Positions 16,916 to 24,913 of a stretch of 25,582 bases of DNA are shown here, piece after piece (positions within the stretch are counted from its first letter, which is position 1; each line of letters starts with the position of its first letter). The notes under the pieces were generated by a model, which saw only the letters and a list, made by a program, of their open reading frames with translations, did no database searches and had not been told where the DNA came from. Both the position numbers and the translations under genes were made by a program. The stretch is from Bacteroidales bacterium UBA1216 (lineage in GTDB: Bacteria > Bacteroidota > Bacteroidia > Bacteroidales > Paludibacteraceae), in NCBI GenBank assembly GCA_002309255.1, contig DBXI01000076.1, forward strand, positions 1-25,582, in the 5' to 3' direction.

Positions 16916-17796
16916 TATGCGTGGCGTTTTAGCAAATGATATGCTATTGTTTTTAGCATCATGTTGCTCTTGGGTAGGCGCGGCAGCAGGTTGATGATGG
17001 TTTGTTTATCACAGTGCGTCAGGTACTGGCTTAGTATGCACTCGTATCCTTCTCGGCTGATCCGGTCTTTTAGTCCAGCTGTTGTCTGTAGATACTGATA
17101 GTACTGCACAAACGCCCGAATCTTTCCATCTATGTATGTGTCATTCCCCGTGATGTGTATGTTGCTTTCGCGGAATACTACCAGCTCTTCCGAACTCGAA
17201 ACCATCTTCCCCTGTCGCATGCATAAGTTCAGCACCGTAACATCGTCTGAATAGAACCCTACAGGAAAAACGGCATACTTCTCACACTTGATATAATCCG
17301 TCCTGTAGAAGAACTCCGTGATCGTATGCTTGCGTTTACCCGCGAACTTATTTGTGATGAACTCTTCAGCACTTTCCTCTTGCGGCCAGGGTGTATCTTT
17401 TGTTTGCTCTCCTTTCGAATTCAGGATGCTTCTGTTGGCATGAAACATACCGCATTCCGGATGTGCTTTAGCTAAGGCAAGCATTGAACTTACCATATTC
17501 GGACGCAACAGGTCATCGTCGCATAGCAACACAAAGTACTCTCCGCTCGCCAGTTCCAGACATCTGTTCCAGTTGTGCACAATGCTTCTCTTGCCCAGGT
17601 TCTCCGCGTTCCGTGTGTATATGATTCGCGGATCAGCAAATCCGCAGACAATGCCAACTATATCCTCCGGCGAACAATCATCTACCACGATCACCTCAAT
17701 ATCAGTGTAGTCTTGATGGATGGCGGAACGAACAGCCTCAGCCAGGAATGCTGACTTATATGCCGGAATAGCTATTGTAACGAGTGGATTATGCAT
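16915..17796 (-). CDS. GT2 glycosyltransferase
   Basis: A 293-residue GT-A enzyme with PLVTIAIPAYKSAFLAEAV, VIVVDDCSPED (35-45), a donor loop RNAENLGKRSIVHNWNRCLE, and an aspartate-rich metal site LCDDDLLRPN (91-100) in place of the more common DxD spelling. The second half has the Y-R-x-x-Y/F-type acceptor region (EFFYRTDYIKCEKY) but no membrane helix. It starts twelve bases after the previous gene and ends with a one-base overlap into the next. Substrate is not identifiable. Confidence 0.9.
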   Translation of the reverse strand: MHNPLVTIAIPAYKSAFLAEAVRSAIHQDYTDIEVIVVDDCSPEDIVGIVCGFADPRIIYTRNAENLGKRSIVHNWNRCLELASGEYFVLLCDDDLLRPNMVSSMLALAKAHPECGMFHANRSILNSKGEQTKDTPWPQEESAEEFITNKFAGKRKHTITEFFYRTDYIKCEKYAVFPVGFYSDDVTVLNLCMRQGKMVSSSEELVVFRESNIHITGNDTYIDGKIRAFVQYYQYLQTTAGLKDRISREGYECILSQYLTHCDKQTIINLLPRLPKSNMMLKTIAYHLLKRHA

Positions 17797-17808
17797 TTTG
17801 TTTAATAG

Positions 17809-18759
17809 CTATCGCGGTATTATTCCGTATAATATATCGCTCCGGAAGAACGATTTCCAGTATTGCTTATATCGCTTCTTATAGTCTGACATATGCCATA
17901 TCAGCCATAACTTTCCTCCTAACGTTGCGTACTTCTCTATCCGCTTTGTATAGATATAAGGAGGTTCTATGTGCATCTGCTCCTGCAGGAACTGAACGTA
18001 AGCATTTAACGGATAAGGCTCTGTATATAGTGCTATATTCGATTGTGCAAGATCTGTATCCGCTTGATATAATCGACTGTCTTTTCGTATCCCCACCACA
18101 TTCTTCCCATGCAGACGGTATTGGATGAGAGGCTGAGGGATTAAGCCCATCGTGTCGGTTAGAATAGCTGCAAGTGCCAGTTGATAATCGTGAAGATAAT
18201 CGCGGTTGTTCATAAATGGCGGCAACTGGTCATAGAATGATTTTCGGATAGCCATTGTTGCACCTGTAGCTCGGTTATGGTAGTTGAATATCTCAAACTC
18301 AGCCCCTGCGTTCGACAACGGAAGATACGGGCTGAAACCTATTGCATCCAGCAGCGTATATGATGATATGCGTTTCCCATCGCCATCTATCAACTCGGCA
18401 TCCGTAAATACGACCGACTTGCTTGGGTTCTTTTCAAAATAGGAGCATATCGTTCTGATTTTTCCCGGCAGCCATACATCATCTTGATCGGATAGAAAGA
18501 TTATATCTCCTATACTTCGAGACAGAGCTTCCTCAAAGTTCTTTGTCACTCCTACATTGTGCGTATGCCCAATAATCGTCCAACTCACTTGCGAATGATC
18601 AGCCGCAATCCGTTGTACAATCGCCATGGTACCATCGTTCGATCCGTCATCGCTAACAACGATCTCATCCACCGCTACCTCCTGATTGATAATCGACAGC
18701 AGTTGCTGCTCGATATATCGCTCACCGTTATATGTGCACAAAGCAACAGATGTCTTCAT
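17809..18759 (-). CDS. GT2 glycosyltransferase, rhamnosyltransferase-like
   Basis: A 316-residue GT-A enzyme. KTSVALCTYNGERYIEQQLLSI (2-23), VSDDGSNDGT (35-44), HNVGVTKNFEEAL and especially FLSDQDDVWLPGKI (88-101) form the SDQDDVW pattern that I associate with rhamnosyl- and deoxyhexosyl-transferases of O-antigen clusters. Later ATGATMAIRKSF and LHDYQLALAA (H-D-Y/W) fit the same branch. If correct, the glycan contains a deoxyhexose such as rhamnose at this linkage, consistent with dTDP-sugar chemistry elsewhere in the operon. The donor remains a guess from motif style. Confidence 0.88.
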   Translation of the reverse strand: MKTSVALCTYNGERYIEQQLLSIINQEVAVDEIVVSDDGSNDGTMAIVQRIAADHSQVSWTIIGHTHNVGVTKNFEEALSRSIGDIIFLSDQDDVWLPGKIRTICSYFEKNPSKSVVFTDAELIDGDGKRISSYTLLDAIGFSPYLPLSNAGAEFEIFNYHNRATGATMAIRKSFYDQLPPFMNNRDYLHDYQLALAAILTDTMGLIPQPLIQYRLHGKNVVGIRKDSRLYQADTDLAQSNIALYTEPYPLNAYVQFLQEQMHIEPPYIYTKRIEKYATLGGKLWLIWHMSDYKKRYKQYWKSFFRSDILYGIIPR

Positions 18760-18768
18760 TTGCTTTGC

Positions 18769-19626
18769 TTATGCATATGGGTTGCTTCTGCCTGTTAGCC
18801 AACGCAATGGTTTCAGCAATAGGCTGCCTAATCGATATTCTCTCGACATCAATATGGCATCTCCCCTATCTTGCATCTTCTTACATTGCTGCAGCAGGTT
18901 CTTCTCCTTACGTTTATAAAAGATGATATCCTTGGAAAATGACTCGTATTTATCCGGATGATTCGTGTAGATTCGTTGTAGCAACTCACGCTCTCTTGCT
19001 TCGGCATTCGTGTTCCGGGATATATCTTTTATCCGATAGAAAAACAACTCCTCATCTATTCGATATACGTGGTCTCCCTGCTCCAACAGACTTAACCAGA
19101 AGTCCCAATCTTCCAAGCCTTCGCGCATATCTGCGTTGTAGCCCATTGTCTTTTTATAGTCCGTCCGCCTGTAAACGGATGAGCTGAAAACCATATTTTC
19201 CCACAGTAGCCTGTCGTAACTATAATTCGGGATATCCCATGTTTGATTGCGTGCACCAAATAATTTAGCTTTGCAATACACCAGTTTCATTTCCGGGTGA
19301 GAGGCAAAGACAGCAACCGCTTTCTCTAAATATGTATCAGCTATCAGGTCATCCGCATCAAGGGGCAGGACAAACTCACCGTTTGTGTGCTTGATGCCAT
19401 TATTCCTTGCTGCCGATGGCCCTTGATTGGCTTGGTAAAGGTATTGAAATCGCGGGTCGTTAGCAACGTACCTTTGCGCAACTTCACACGATTGGTCAGT
19501 TGAACCATCGTCCACAATTACGCATTCCCAATCCGCATATGTTTGAGTCAACACACTGTCTAATGTTTCAGGCAGATACTCTGCTTGATTATAACATGGG
19601 ATAATAATAGATACTTTATGATTCAT
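18769..19626 (-). CDS. GT2 glycosyltransferase with basic C-terminal tail
   Basis: A 285-residue GT-A enzyme: KVSIIIPCYNQAEYLPETLDSV (4-25), IVDDGSTDQS (37-46), GPSAARNNGIKHTNGEF (69-85), metal site LDADDLIAD (89-97), and the conserved EGLEDWDFWLSLLE block further on, whose E-D pair marks the catalytic base region. Residues from about 235 (YKRKEKNLLQQCKKMQ) form a short charged, possibly coiled-coil tail ending in a basic segment. The ATG overlaps the upstream pyruvyl-transferase stop by four bases. Substrate is unknown. Confidence 0.9.
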   Translation of the reverse strand: MNHKVSIIIPCYNQAEYLPETLDSVLTQTYADWECVIVDDGSTDQSCEVAQRYVANDPRFQYLYQANQGPSAARNNGIKHTNGEFVLPLDADDLIADTYLEKAVAVFASHPEMKLVYCKAKLFGARNQTWDIPNYSYDRLLWENMVFSSSVYRRTDYKKTMGYNADMREGLEDWDFWLSLLEQGDHVYRIDEELFFYRIKDISRNTNAEARERELLQRIYTNHPDKYESFSKDIIFYKRKEKNLLQQCKKMQDRGDAILMSREYRLGSLLLKPLRWLTGRSNPYA

Positions 19627-20612
19627 CCTAATCGGCTGATTATATCATCTTTGATTTGAAACGGGCACGCGCGCACTAAAGGACGCAAATCTAATCCCGG
19701 GGCTGCCTGATAGTTGCGTTTCTGCTCATATAATGCTGATAACGTGGTGTCTTTTGTAATACAATAGGGTCGTTCTCGGTCAAGACCTATTGATTGGAAG
19801 AAGTCATAGTACTTGAAGCGCCGTGAGATATCTCCCACAATAGGCTCCTTTATCTCTACCCATAAGTTAGGTATATGGTAGGCTTCTGCTATAATAAGTC
19901 CATGCAACGATGATGACACAATGAACTCACACGACAAGATCTGATCAATCACACTTCTCCAACTCCTATACCCCGACATATGAATCACATGTGCCGACTC
20001 AGCTCCCGCCAAATGCGATAGCTCTTCCTTGTCTGCATCTACATAATGAGGTATGATACCTACCTTATACTTTTTCTTGATGTGCTGTGGCGAATAATAG
20101 TATGGCAATAGTAATGCCGGATCACCATACACCTCGGGACAATCTATTCCGTTGGCCAAAAGAATTTTTCTTGTTTGTGGTCCACGGACAGCTAATATAT
20201 TCAGTTGCTGCGTTTTGGGCAGTAGCGACTCGTTGATGAGTCCCGATCCCCATACTATAGAGTTCGGTCTGGTGATTAAATGGAGAACAGAACCTATTGT
20301 ATATACTGACATCGAGCCCGGAAGACACTTAAAATCAATCTGATACGGATATGCATAGGCTTTGCCGGGCAAAAGACAATCGGATGATATCTCTCGCAAG
20401 AAAAACATAATTATATCATCACCCCAATTATTGTGCTCTACCCGCCCCCAATTAATACTAATCCAAGGCTCTATCTTTATGATGCGCCTGCGGAGCACAT
20501 AATGATTCCATAACAATATTGCCCAATATAGATATCTGGAAAAACGAATATTGTTGATGGAATGAGTCCTCTGCTGATGAGGATCATAGTATTTTACTTC
20601 TTCAGCATGCAT
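19623..20612 (-). CDS. Polysaccharide pyruvyl transferase family protein (copy 2)
   Basis: A 329-residue protein of the same superfamily as the gene at 9202-10203 but of a different, ExoV-like subgroup. Landmarks are NNWGDD (61-66), WGSG (121-124), AVRGPQT (141-147), YGDPALLLP (162-170) and SSLHGLIIAEAY (234-245). It should add pyruvate ketal to a sugar, from phosphoenolpyruvate, in the cytoplasm. About 50 extra N-terminal residues, basic and partly hydrophobic, precede the catalytic core; no other ATG lies before the core, so this start is kept although it overlaps the upstream GT2 gene by 19 bases. Together with copy 1 it predicts two pyruvylation events. Confidence 0.85.
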   Translation of the reverse strand: MHAEEVKYYDPHQQRTHSINNIRFSRYLYWAILLWNHYVLRRRIIKIEPWISINWGRVEHNNWGDDIIMFFLREISSDCLLPGKAYAYPYQIDFKCLPGSMSVYTIGSVLHLITRPNSIVWGSGLINESLLPKTQQLNILAVRGPQTRKILLANGIDCPEVYGDPALLLPYYYSPQHIKKKYKVGIIPHYVDADKEELSHLAGAESAHVIHMSGYRSWRSVIDQILSCEFIVSSSLHGLIIAEAYHIPNLWVEIKEPIVGDISRRFKYYDFFQSIGLDRERPYCITKDTTLSALYEQKRNYQAAPGLDLRPLVRACPFQIKDDIISRLG

Positions 20613-21586
20613 CGTATCTTTGTTCGTACCATATATAATTCAGGGCACACATATGATAGCCATTGTGGATCTCTATGCCTCTTTAACACACAAGGATTCA
20701 GCACAAACAGCAGTCCCAACAGATGTTTCTTCCATATGCCGGTGGCCTTGTAAAGATCGCGCACGAATATCCCCGCAAGTTTGTAGTCATATATCAGCCG
20801 AGAGGCTTTTATGTATTGCATCTGCGAAATGAATCCCTTCCTGTAGGCCGTCGTCAGATCGCTCTTATATTGACGATAGATCAGTGTGGGATTGATTTTA
20901 GTCATCAGTGAATCGTGCGCCGACAAGTTATTTTCGTGCCATCTGTACAACACATACACTGTGCTAATTCGTCCTATTCCGTTGAGTAACAGCGCTCTAA
21001 ATGTAAGCGTAGAGTCTTCCGTTTGGCAGTCATCATTCAGTGTCCCGAACACATCATACAACTGCCGGTGGAAGATCTTTGTTGGGCCCAACGGAGTAAT
21101 GGGAATATTTTTTATATAATCAGCTATCGTATATTTTACATCCGCCTGATCGCCTTGCAGTCCGAAGCGTTCCTGTTTTTGTCCCGCTCCATCAATATAT
21201 TGGTAGTTCGTACCCAAGCAATCCACTCCTAATGCCAGCATCTTTTCCACCGATCTGGAGGTCCGATCTGGTAATGATATATCATCGCCTCCAGTTAATA
21301 TAATAATATCGCCATGAGCAAAGTGTTGTACCAGATGGTTAAGATGCGGAACGACCCCCATATTCTTCTCGTTCCTGTTCAACACTATCTTTTTATCCGT
21401 CGGGTGTTTTTGCAAATATTGTTGCAGTATGTCGAATGTGCCATCCGAAGACGCATCATCCGATATGATTATCTCCAGATTGGGATAATCCTGTGACAAT
21501 GCACTTGCCATTGCATCTTCGGCAAATTTTGCATGATTATATGTCTGCACCACATAGGATACTAACGGATAGTTATGCTCGTCCAT
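20594..21586 (-). CDS. GT2 glycosyltransferase
   Basis: A 330-residue GT-A enzyme with PLVSYVVQTYNHAKFAEDAM (7-26), IISDDASSDGT (40-50), NMGVVPHLNHLVQHFAHGDI and the metal site LTGGDDISLPDR (97-108), where GGDD replaces the usual DADD. A late RALLLNGIGR and a lysine/arginine-rich tail (RTKIRCMLKK) follow. It is the first glycosyltransferase downstream of the amino-sugar cassette, three bases past the formyltransferase, so it is a reasonable candidate to use the formylated sugar, though only position supports this. Confidence 0.89.
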   Translation of the reverse strand: MDEHNYPLVSYVVQTYNHAKFAEDAMASALSQDYPNLEIIISDDASSDGTFDILQQYLQKHPTDKKIVLNRNEKNMGVVPHLNHLVQHFAHGDIIILTGGDDISLPDRTSRSVEKMLALGVDCLGTNYQYIDGAGQKQERFGLQGDQADVKYTIADYIKNIPITPLGPTKIFHRQLYDVFGTLNDDCQTEDSTLTFRALLLNGIGRISTVYVLYRWHENNLSAHDSLMTKINPTLIYRQYKSDLTTAYRKGFISQMQYIKASRLIYDYKLAGIFVRDLYKATGIWKKHLLGLLFVLNPCVLKRHRDPQWLSYVCPELYMVRTKIRCMLKK

Positions 21587-21589
21587 ATC

Positions 21590-22432
21590 TTATCTGTTTA
21601 AATATTGTCCTATTCTAAACATTTCATATGGCACGATCCGGCTATTCGCGTCACGCAACTCTTGCAGCACCAGATATCCATCTGCACATTTCACCCACAA
21701 TCCCTCATTGTCGATATTCAGGATTCTACCTATATGCGTCTGAACAGGTGATGGGTGGTAGGCCACTTTTGTTACCTCATATTTGTTCCCTTTGTGTACG
21801 ACATATGGTAACGGATAGGGCGCAACCAATGCGCGGAAGAATGCTTTCTGATATACAATCGGCCTTGAAAAATCGGTCATGCAATCCTTCTCTGTCCGTT
21901 TCCCCACCCACGATGCTTGCGATTTGTCTTGAGGCTGCAGAACGATCTTCTCGTCAATAAAATCACTCAACACCTGACCTATGCAGTCCGTTACATGTTG
22001 ATTGAACAACTCCATATACTCAACCGATGTCTTAACACGATCATTGGCCACTTTGTGTTGGTAAACAATTGCGCCGTCATCGATGTGCTCATTCATCATG
22101 TGAATTGTAACACCCAAATAGTCTTCGTCATTCAAAATAGCCCAAACAGTAGAATGCAAGCCGCGATAATTGGGGAGCAACGAATAATGAATATTCAGAC
22201 AGGTGTTCCTTTCTATCACTGCTGCCGGCACAACAGGTAAGTATCCGGCGAAGAGAAGCAACTCGTTTGCAAAATTCTCCAGATCTTGATTCAATTGCTG
22301 CGGAGCAATAGCCAGCACATCCGGATCGCTTGAGTAAGTGTAAACCGGTAATCGGAACTGAAGCAATCCTTTCAGAGCAGCTACTGCGCCCCAGCCATTA
22401 CCAATTACTATTATCCTGCTAAATCCCATCAT
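21590..22432 (-). CDS. Sugar N-formyltransferase (VioF/QdtF/FdtF-like)
   Basis: A 280-residue protein with the formyl-transferase fold. The catalytic triad pattern of this family is complete: N80 and H82 in NIHYSLLPNYRG, and D118 in HIDDGAIVYQ. The C-terminal part (about 205-265, PYPLPYVVHKGNKYEV, then GRILNIDNEGLWVKCADGYLVL) resembles the small beta domain that follows the catalytic domain in Fmt, ArnA and sugar formyltransferases. It would use N10-formyltetrahydrofolate to formylate an amino sugar nucleotide. The aminotransferase and ketoisomerase two to three genes upstream point to dTDP-Fuc3N or dTDP-Qui3N as acceptor. Methionyl-tRNA formyltransferase is unlikely because of length and context. 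No ankyrin repeats follow, unlike QdtF. Confidence 0.85.
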   Translation of the reverse strand: MMGFSRIIVIGNGWGAVAALKGLLQFRLPVYTYSSDPDVLAIAPQQLNQDLENFANELLLFAGYLPVVPAAVIERNTCLNIHYSLLPNYRGLHSTVWAILNDEDYLGVTIHMMNEHIDDGAIVYQHKVANDRVKTSVEYMELFNQHVTDCIGQVLSDFIDEKIVLQPQDKSQASWVGKRTEKDCMTDFSRPIVYQKAFFRALVAPYPLPYVVHKGNKYEVTKVAYHPSPVQTHIGRILNIDNEGLWVKCADGYLVLQELRDANSRIVPYEMFRIGQYLNR

Positions 22433-22433
22433 C

Positions 22434-23369
22434 TCAAATCACTATTTCAAAAAAGTCATATACGATAGCTCTGCCACCAAATTCTTGCTTTTGCGTAGCA
22501 AGACCTTCGTTTAAAAACATACCCTTGTCTTCTGTAGAAATACCAAAATCAAAATATATCTTATCAGCGTACTTCGTATTTATCAAGTATTCCATCACAG
22601 CATCCAATGCTCCGATCTTTTTCCCTTCGTCAGAATTAGCAATGTACTGCGCATGAGCAACCGTTTCTGTTTCATACATCACAACTCCGGCCATCATCTT
22701 CTCTTCTAAAAATGCTGCATACAATTTTATGTTATCAGGGAAACGACAGGCTAACAATTCTAACTCTTTAGCCGTATGCACCGGCTTGGTATCATGGTAT
22801 TTCATCAGAATATCCGCAACTATAGATATAAAAGTGCTATAATCGTTAGATTCTTTGATTACTATGCCTTGTTTTGCCGCACGCTTGCAGCCCCTGATTC
22901 TTCTTTTGGAAAATTTGATCTTGCTTGGTAAGTAAATAGCCGAAGACACGTCACGCCTAACCAGTTGCATACCGGCGTGATACAAAGCATATATGTCTTC
23001 ATCTGATGGATATTTGTGGTATATGGCAGGAATACGCTTGTAAATGATCTTCTCTATATGATTTTCTTTCATGTATTCTTTTATAGCATCAAATATTTTA
23101 ATAACCACTTGAACGGTTATCATATTTGAGGTAATCAACCCGCCATAGGTCAGTCCGCCGTGTGAACGCAGCTCTGTATCGTGCTGCGAGGCTGGTAGTA
23201 AGGCCACCAACTCATCATCTTCATAAAATAGCAACGAATGGTCAACAAACCGGTCGGAATGATAATCCATATATCCGCGCTTGAGCATGAATGTGCCATT
23301 CTTCGAGGCGTCAACAAAAGCATCCCATGCGGCAGTTAAAGCAGGGGAATATCTGCGTATCATTATCAT
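22434..23369 (-). CDS. FemAB/GNAT-like acyltransferase
   Basis: A 311-residue soluble protein that I read as the FemAB-like (duplicated GNAT-fold) type often found in Bacteroidetes polysaccharide loci. LLFYEDDELVALLPAS near residues 46-61 and the second half, LYAAFLEEKMMAGVVMYETETVAHAQYIANSDEGKKIGALDAVMEYLI (split here by the A-domain strands), give the acceptor/CoA-fold pattern, with GALDAVMEYLI as the final helix and KIYFDFG as the last strand. The acyl donor may be acetyl-CoA or an aminoacyl group; neither can be read. It lies between the ketoisomerase (4-base overlap) and the formyltransferase, so it probably acts on the same amino sugar. The gene is AT-richer than its neighbours. Confidence 0.7.
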   Translation of the reverse strand: MIMIRRYSPALTAAWDAFVDASKNGTFMLKRGYMDYHSDRFVDHSLLFYEDDELVALLPASQHDTELRSHGGLTYGGLITSNMITVQVVIKIFDAIKEYMKENHIEKIIYKRIPAIYHKYPSDEDIYALYHAGMQLVRRDVSSAIYLPSKIKFSKRRIRGCKRAAKQGIVIKESNDYSTFISIVADILMKYHDTKPVHTAKELELLACRFPDNIKLYAAFLEEKMMAGVVMYETETVAHAQYIANSDEGKKIGALDAVMEYLINTKYADKIYFDFGISTEDKGMFLNEGLATQKQEFGGRAIVYDFFEIVI

Positions 23370-23782
23370 CGTTTCTTGTAATTCAAAAAATCGTTGTAAT
23401 CCCGAATATAATCGTCCGCATCATAGTGCTCTGAAGCAAGGCACAATAGCACAGCGCCGGACGAGAAATCGCCTAAATCGCGCCATATGCCCGGCACGAT
23501 CAGCAAACCGTAATACGAACGATTCAAATTATAGGATCGCTTCTCTGTTCCGTCATCCAATGTTATGCTAAACGAACCGTTGGCGGCTATTATCAACTGA
23601 TACAACTCCTTATGCGCATGAGCCCCGCGACTTTCTCCACCGGGCACATCGTAGAGGTAATATATGCGTTTGATATCAAACGGCACATCCACCCCGCCTT
23701 CTATCGGCGTCAGATTACCTCGCACATCGTGTATCTTACGCAAGTCGATAATACGACAATCATTTATAGTAGTATCCCTCAT
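23366..23782 (-). CDS. fdtA: dTDP-4-keto-6-deoxyglucose 3,4-ketoisomerase (FdtA/QdtA family)
   Basis: A 138-residue cupin enzyme, the normal family length. It has DVRGNLTPIEG (19-29), IKRIYYLYDVPGGESRGAHAHKELYQ (38-62) with the paired catalytic histidines H55 and H57, VPGIWRDLGDFSSGAVLLCLAS and the tail YDADDYIRDYNDFL. It moves the keto group from C4 to C3 of dTDP-4-keto-6-deoxyglucose, the substrate step before C3 amination. I could not tell the FdtA (fuco) from the QdtA (quinovo) product by eye, so the symbol is provisional. I start at 23782, where the domain begins and the aminotransferase stop ends two bases away; an ATG at 23917 would add 45 unrelated residues overlapping that gene. Confidence 0.87.
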   Translation of the reverse strand: MRDTTINDCRIIDLRKIHDVRGNLTPIEGGVDVPFDIKRIYYLYDVPGGESRGAHAHKELYQLIIAANGSFSITLDDGTEKRSYNLNRSYYGLLIVPGIWRDLGDFSSGAVLLCLASEHYDADDYIRDYNDFLNYKKR

Positions 23783-23784
23783 GG

Positions 23785-24906
23785 TTATTTGAATTCGTTT
23801 ACACATTGTACAACCCATTCTATTTGCTCTCGACTCATGCTCGGACTTATCGGTAAACTCAACTCGCAATCTGCTATCATCTCCGTTATAGGCAATTGAA
23901 GTTGCGGTTTGTTCCACGTTGCATTAGCATAACATTCCTGCTTGTGAGGTGCTATAGGATAGTGAATAACTGTACCGATACCATGCTGATCCAGATAATC
24001 ATGCAAGTCGTCACGCCGACCATCTTTGACTAATACGGGGAACAAATGATATACATTATTTGCGTCCGGAAGCCTTTCCGGTAGCTCTATGAGCGGATTG
24101 TTAATATACTCGTAATAGTACGCAGCCACTTCCTGCCGCCTGCGATTATCCGCATCAAGGTACTTTAATTTCACATCAAGTACGGCTGCCTGCAGTTCGT
24201 CCAGGCGACTGTTACGACCTGCATATTTGAATACATATTTCTTCTGAGATCCGTAATTCGCCAGTGCCCTGATAGCCGCTGCTAACTCCGGATCATTTGT
24301 CGTTACCGCCCCGCCGTCTCCAAGGGCTCCCAGGTTCTTTCCCGGATAAAAACTATGACCGGCTGCATCGCCTAATGAACCTGTTCGTTTGCCCTCACAA
24401 TAGCAGCCATGTGCCTGCGCATTGTCCTCCACCAACTTTAGATTATACTTTTGGCACAATGCAGCTATCTTTCCCGTCATTGCGCAACGGCCGTACAAGT
24501 GCACGATGCTGATCGCCTTTGTGCGAGGTGTAATGGCAGCCTCAATAAGTGCGTCATCTATCTCCAAAGTCTTAGGATTGGGCTCAATACAAACCGGAAC
24601 AAGTCCGTTTTCCGTTAGCCCAAGATGCGTCGCTATATAGGTGTTGGCCGGAAGAATCACTTCATCGCCCGGATACATAACACCAAGTTCGATATATGCA
24701 CGCCAAATCCAAATGAGCGCATCCAATCCGTTGGCGCAACCTATGCAATATCGGGTACCTATATATTCAGCATAGTGCTGCTCAAACGTCTCGTTCTCTT
24801 TGCCCTGCAGATACCAGCCGCTGTCTATAACTCGACGCGCTGCTTCACGGATATTGTCAGCATGAAGCGCTGTTACATCATGTAAACTCAAAAAAGGAAC
24901 ATCCAT
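23785..24906 (-). CDS. fdtB: DegT/DnrJ/EryC1/StrS sugar 3-aminotransferase (FdtB/QdtB-like)
   Basis: A 373-residue PLP enzyme of the sugar aminotransferase superfamily. It shows GCANGLDAL (56-64), AYIATHLGL (substrate loop), VEDNAQAHG with PLP-nitrogen aspartate D161, and the Schiff-base lysine K190 in HSFYPGKNLGALGDGG, then GRNSRLDELQAAVL (230-243). The KNLGALGDGGAV block and ANGLDAL are typical of enzymes acting on C3-keto sugars such as FdtB and QdtB. With the ketoisomerase directly downstream it should make dTDP-3-amino-3,6-dideoxy-galactose or -glucose, using glutamate as amino donor. The gene follows the ABC-transporter gene by seven bases. Gene symbol provisional for the same stereochemical reason as fdtA. 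Confidence 0.87.
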   Translation of the reverse strand: MDVPFLSLHDVTALHADNIREAARRVIDSGWYLQGKENETFEQHYAEYIGTRYCIGCANGLDALIWIWRAYIELGVMYPGDEVILPANTYIATHLGLTENGLVPVCIEPNPKTLEIDDALIEAAITPRTKAISIVHLYGRCAMTGKIAALCQKYNLKLVEDNAQAHGCYCEGKRTGSLGDAAGHSFYPGKNLGALGDGGAVTTNDPELAAAIRALANYGSQKKYVFKYAGRNSRLDELQAAVLDVKLKYLDADNRRRQEVAAYYYEYINNPLIELPERLPDANNVYHLFPVLVKDGRRDDLHDYLDQHGIGTVIHYPIAPHKQECYANATWNKPQLQLPITEMIADCELSLPISPSMSREQIEWVVQCVNEFK

Positions 24907-24913
24907 GTGTCTC

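Noticed and set aside
21590..22432. Methionyl-tRNA formyltransferase (fmt)
   Set aside because: Size and surroundings fit a sugar formyltransferase, and an fmt gene would not be expected in the middle of a glycan operon.
23783..23917. Long N-terminal extension of the ketoisomerase
   Set aside because: The 45 extra residues overlap the aminotransferase gene and the remaining 138 residues equal the normal family length.
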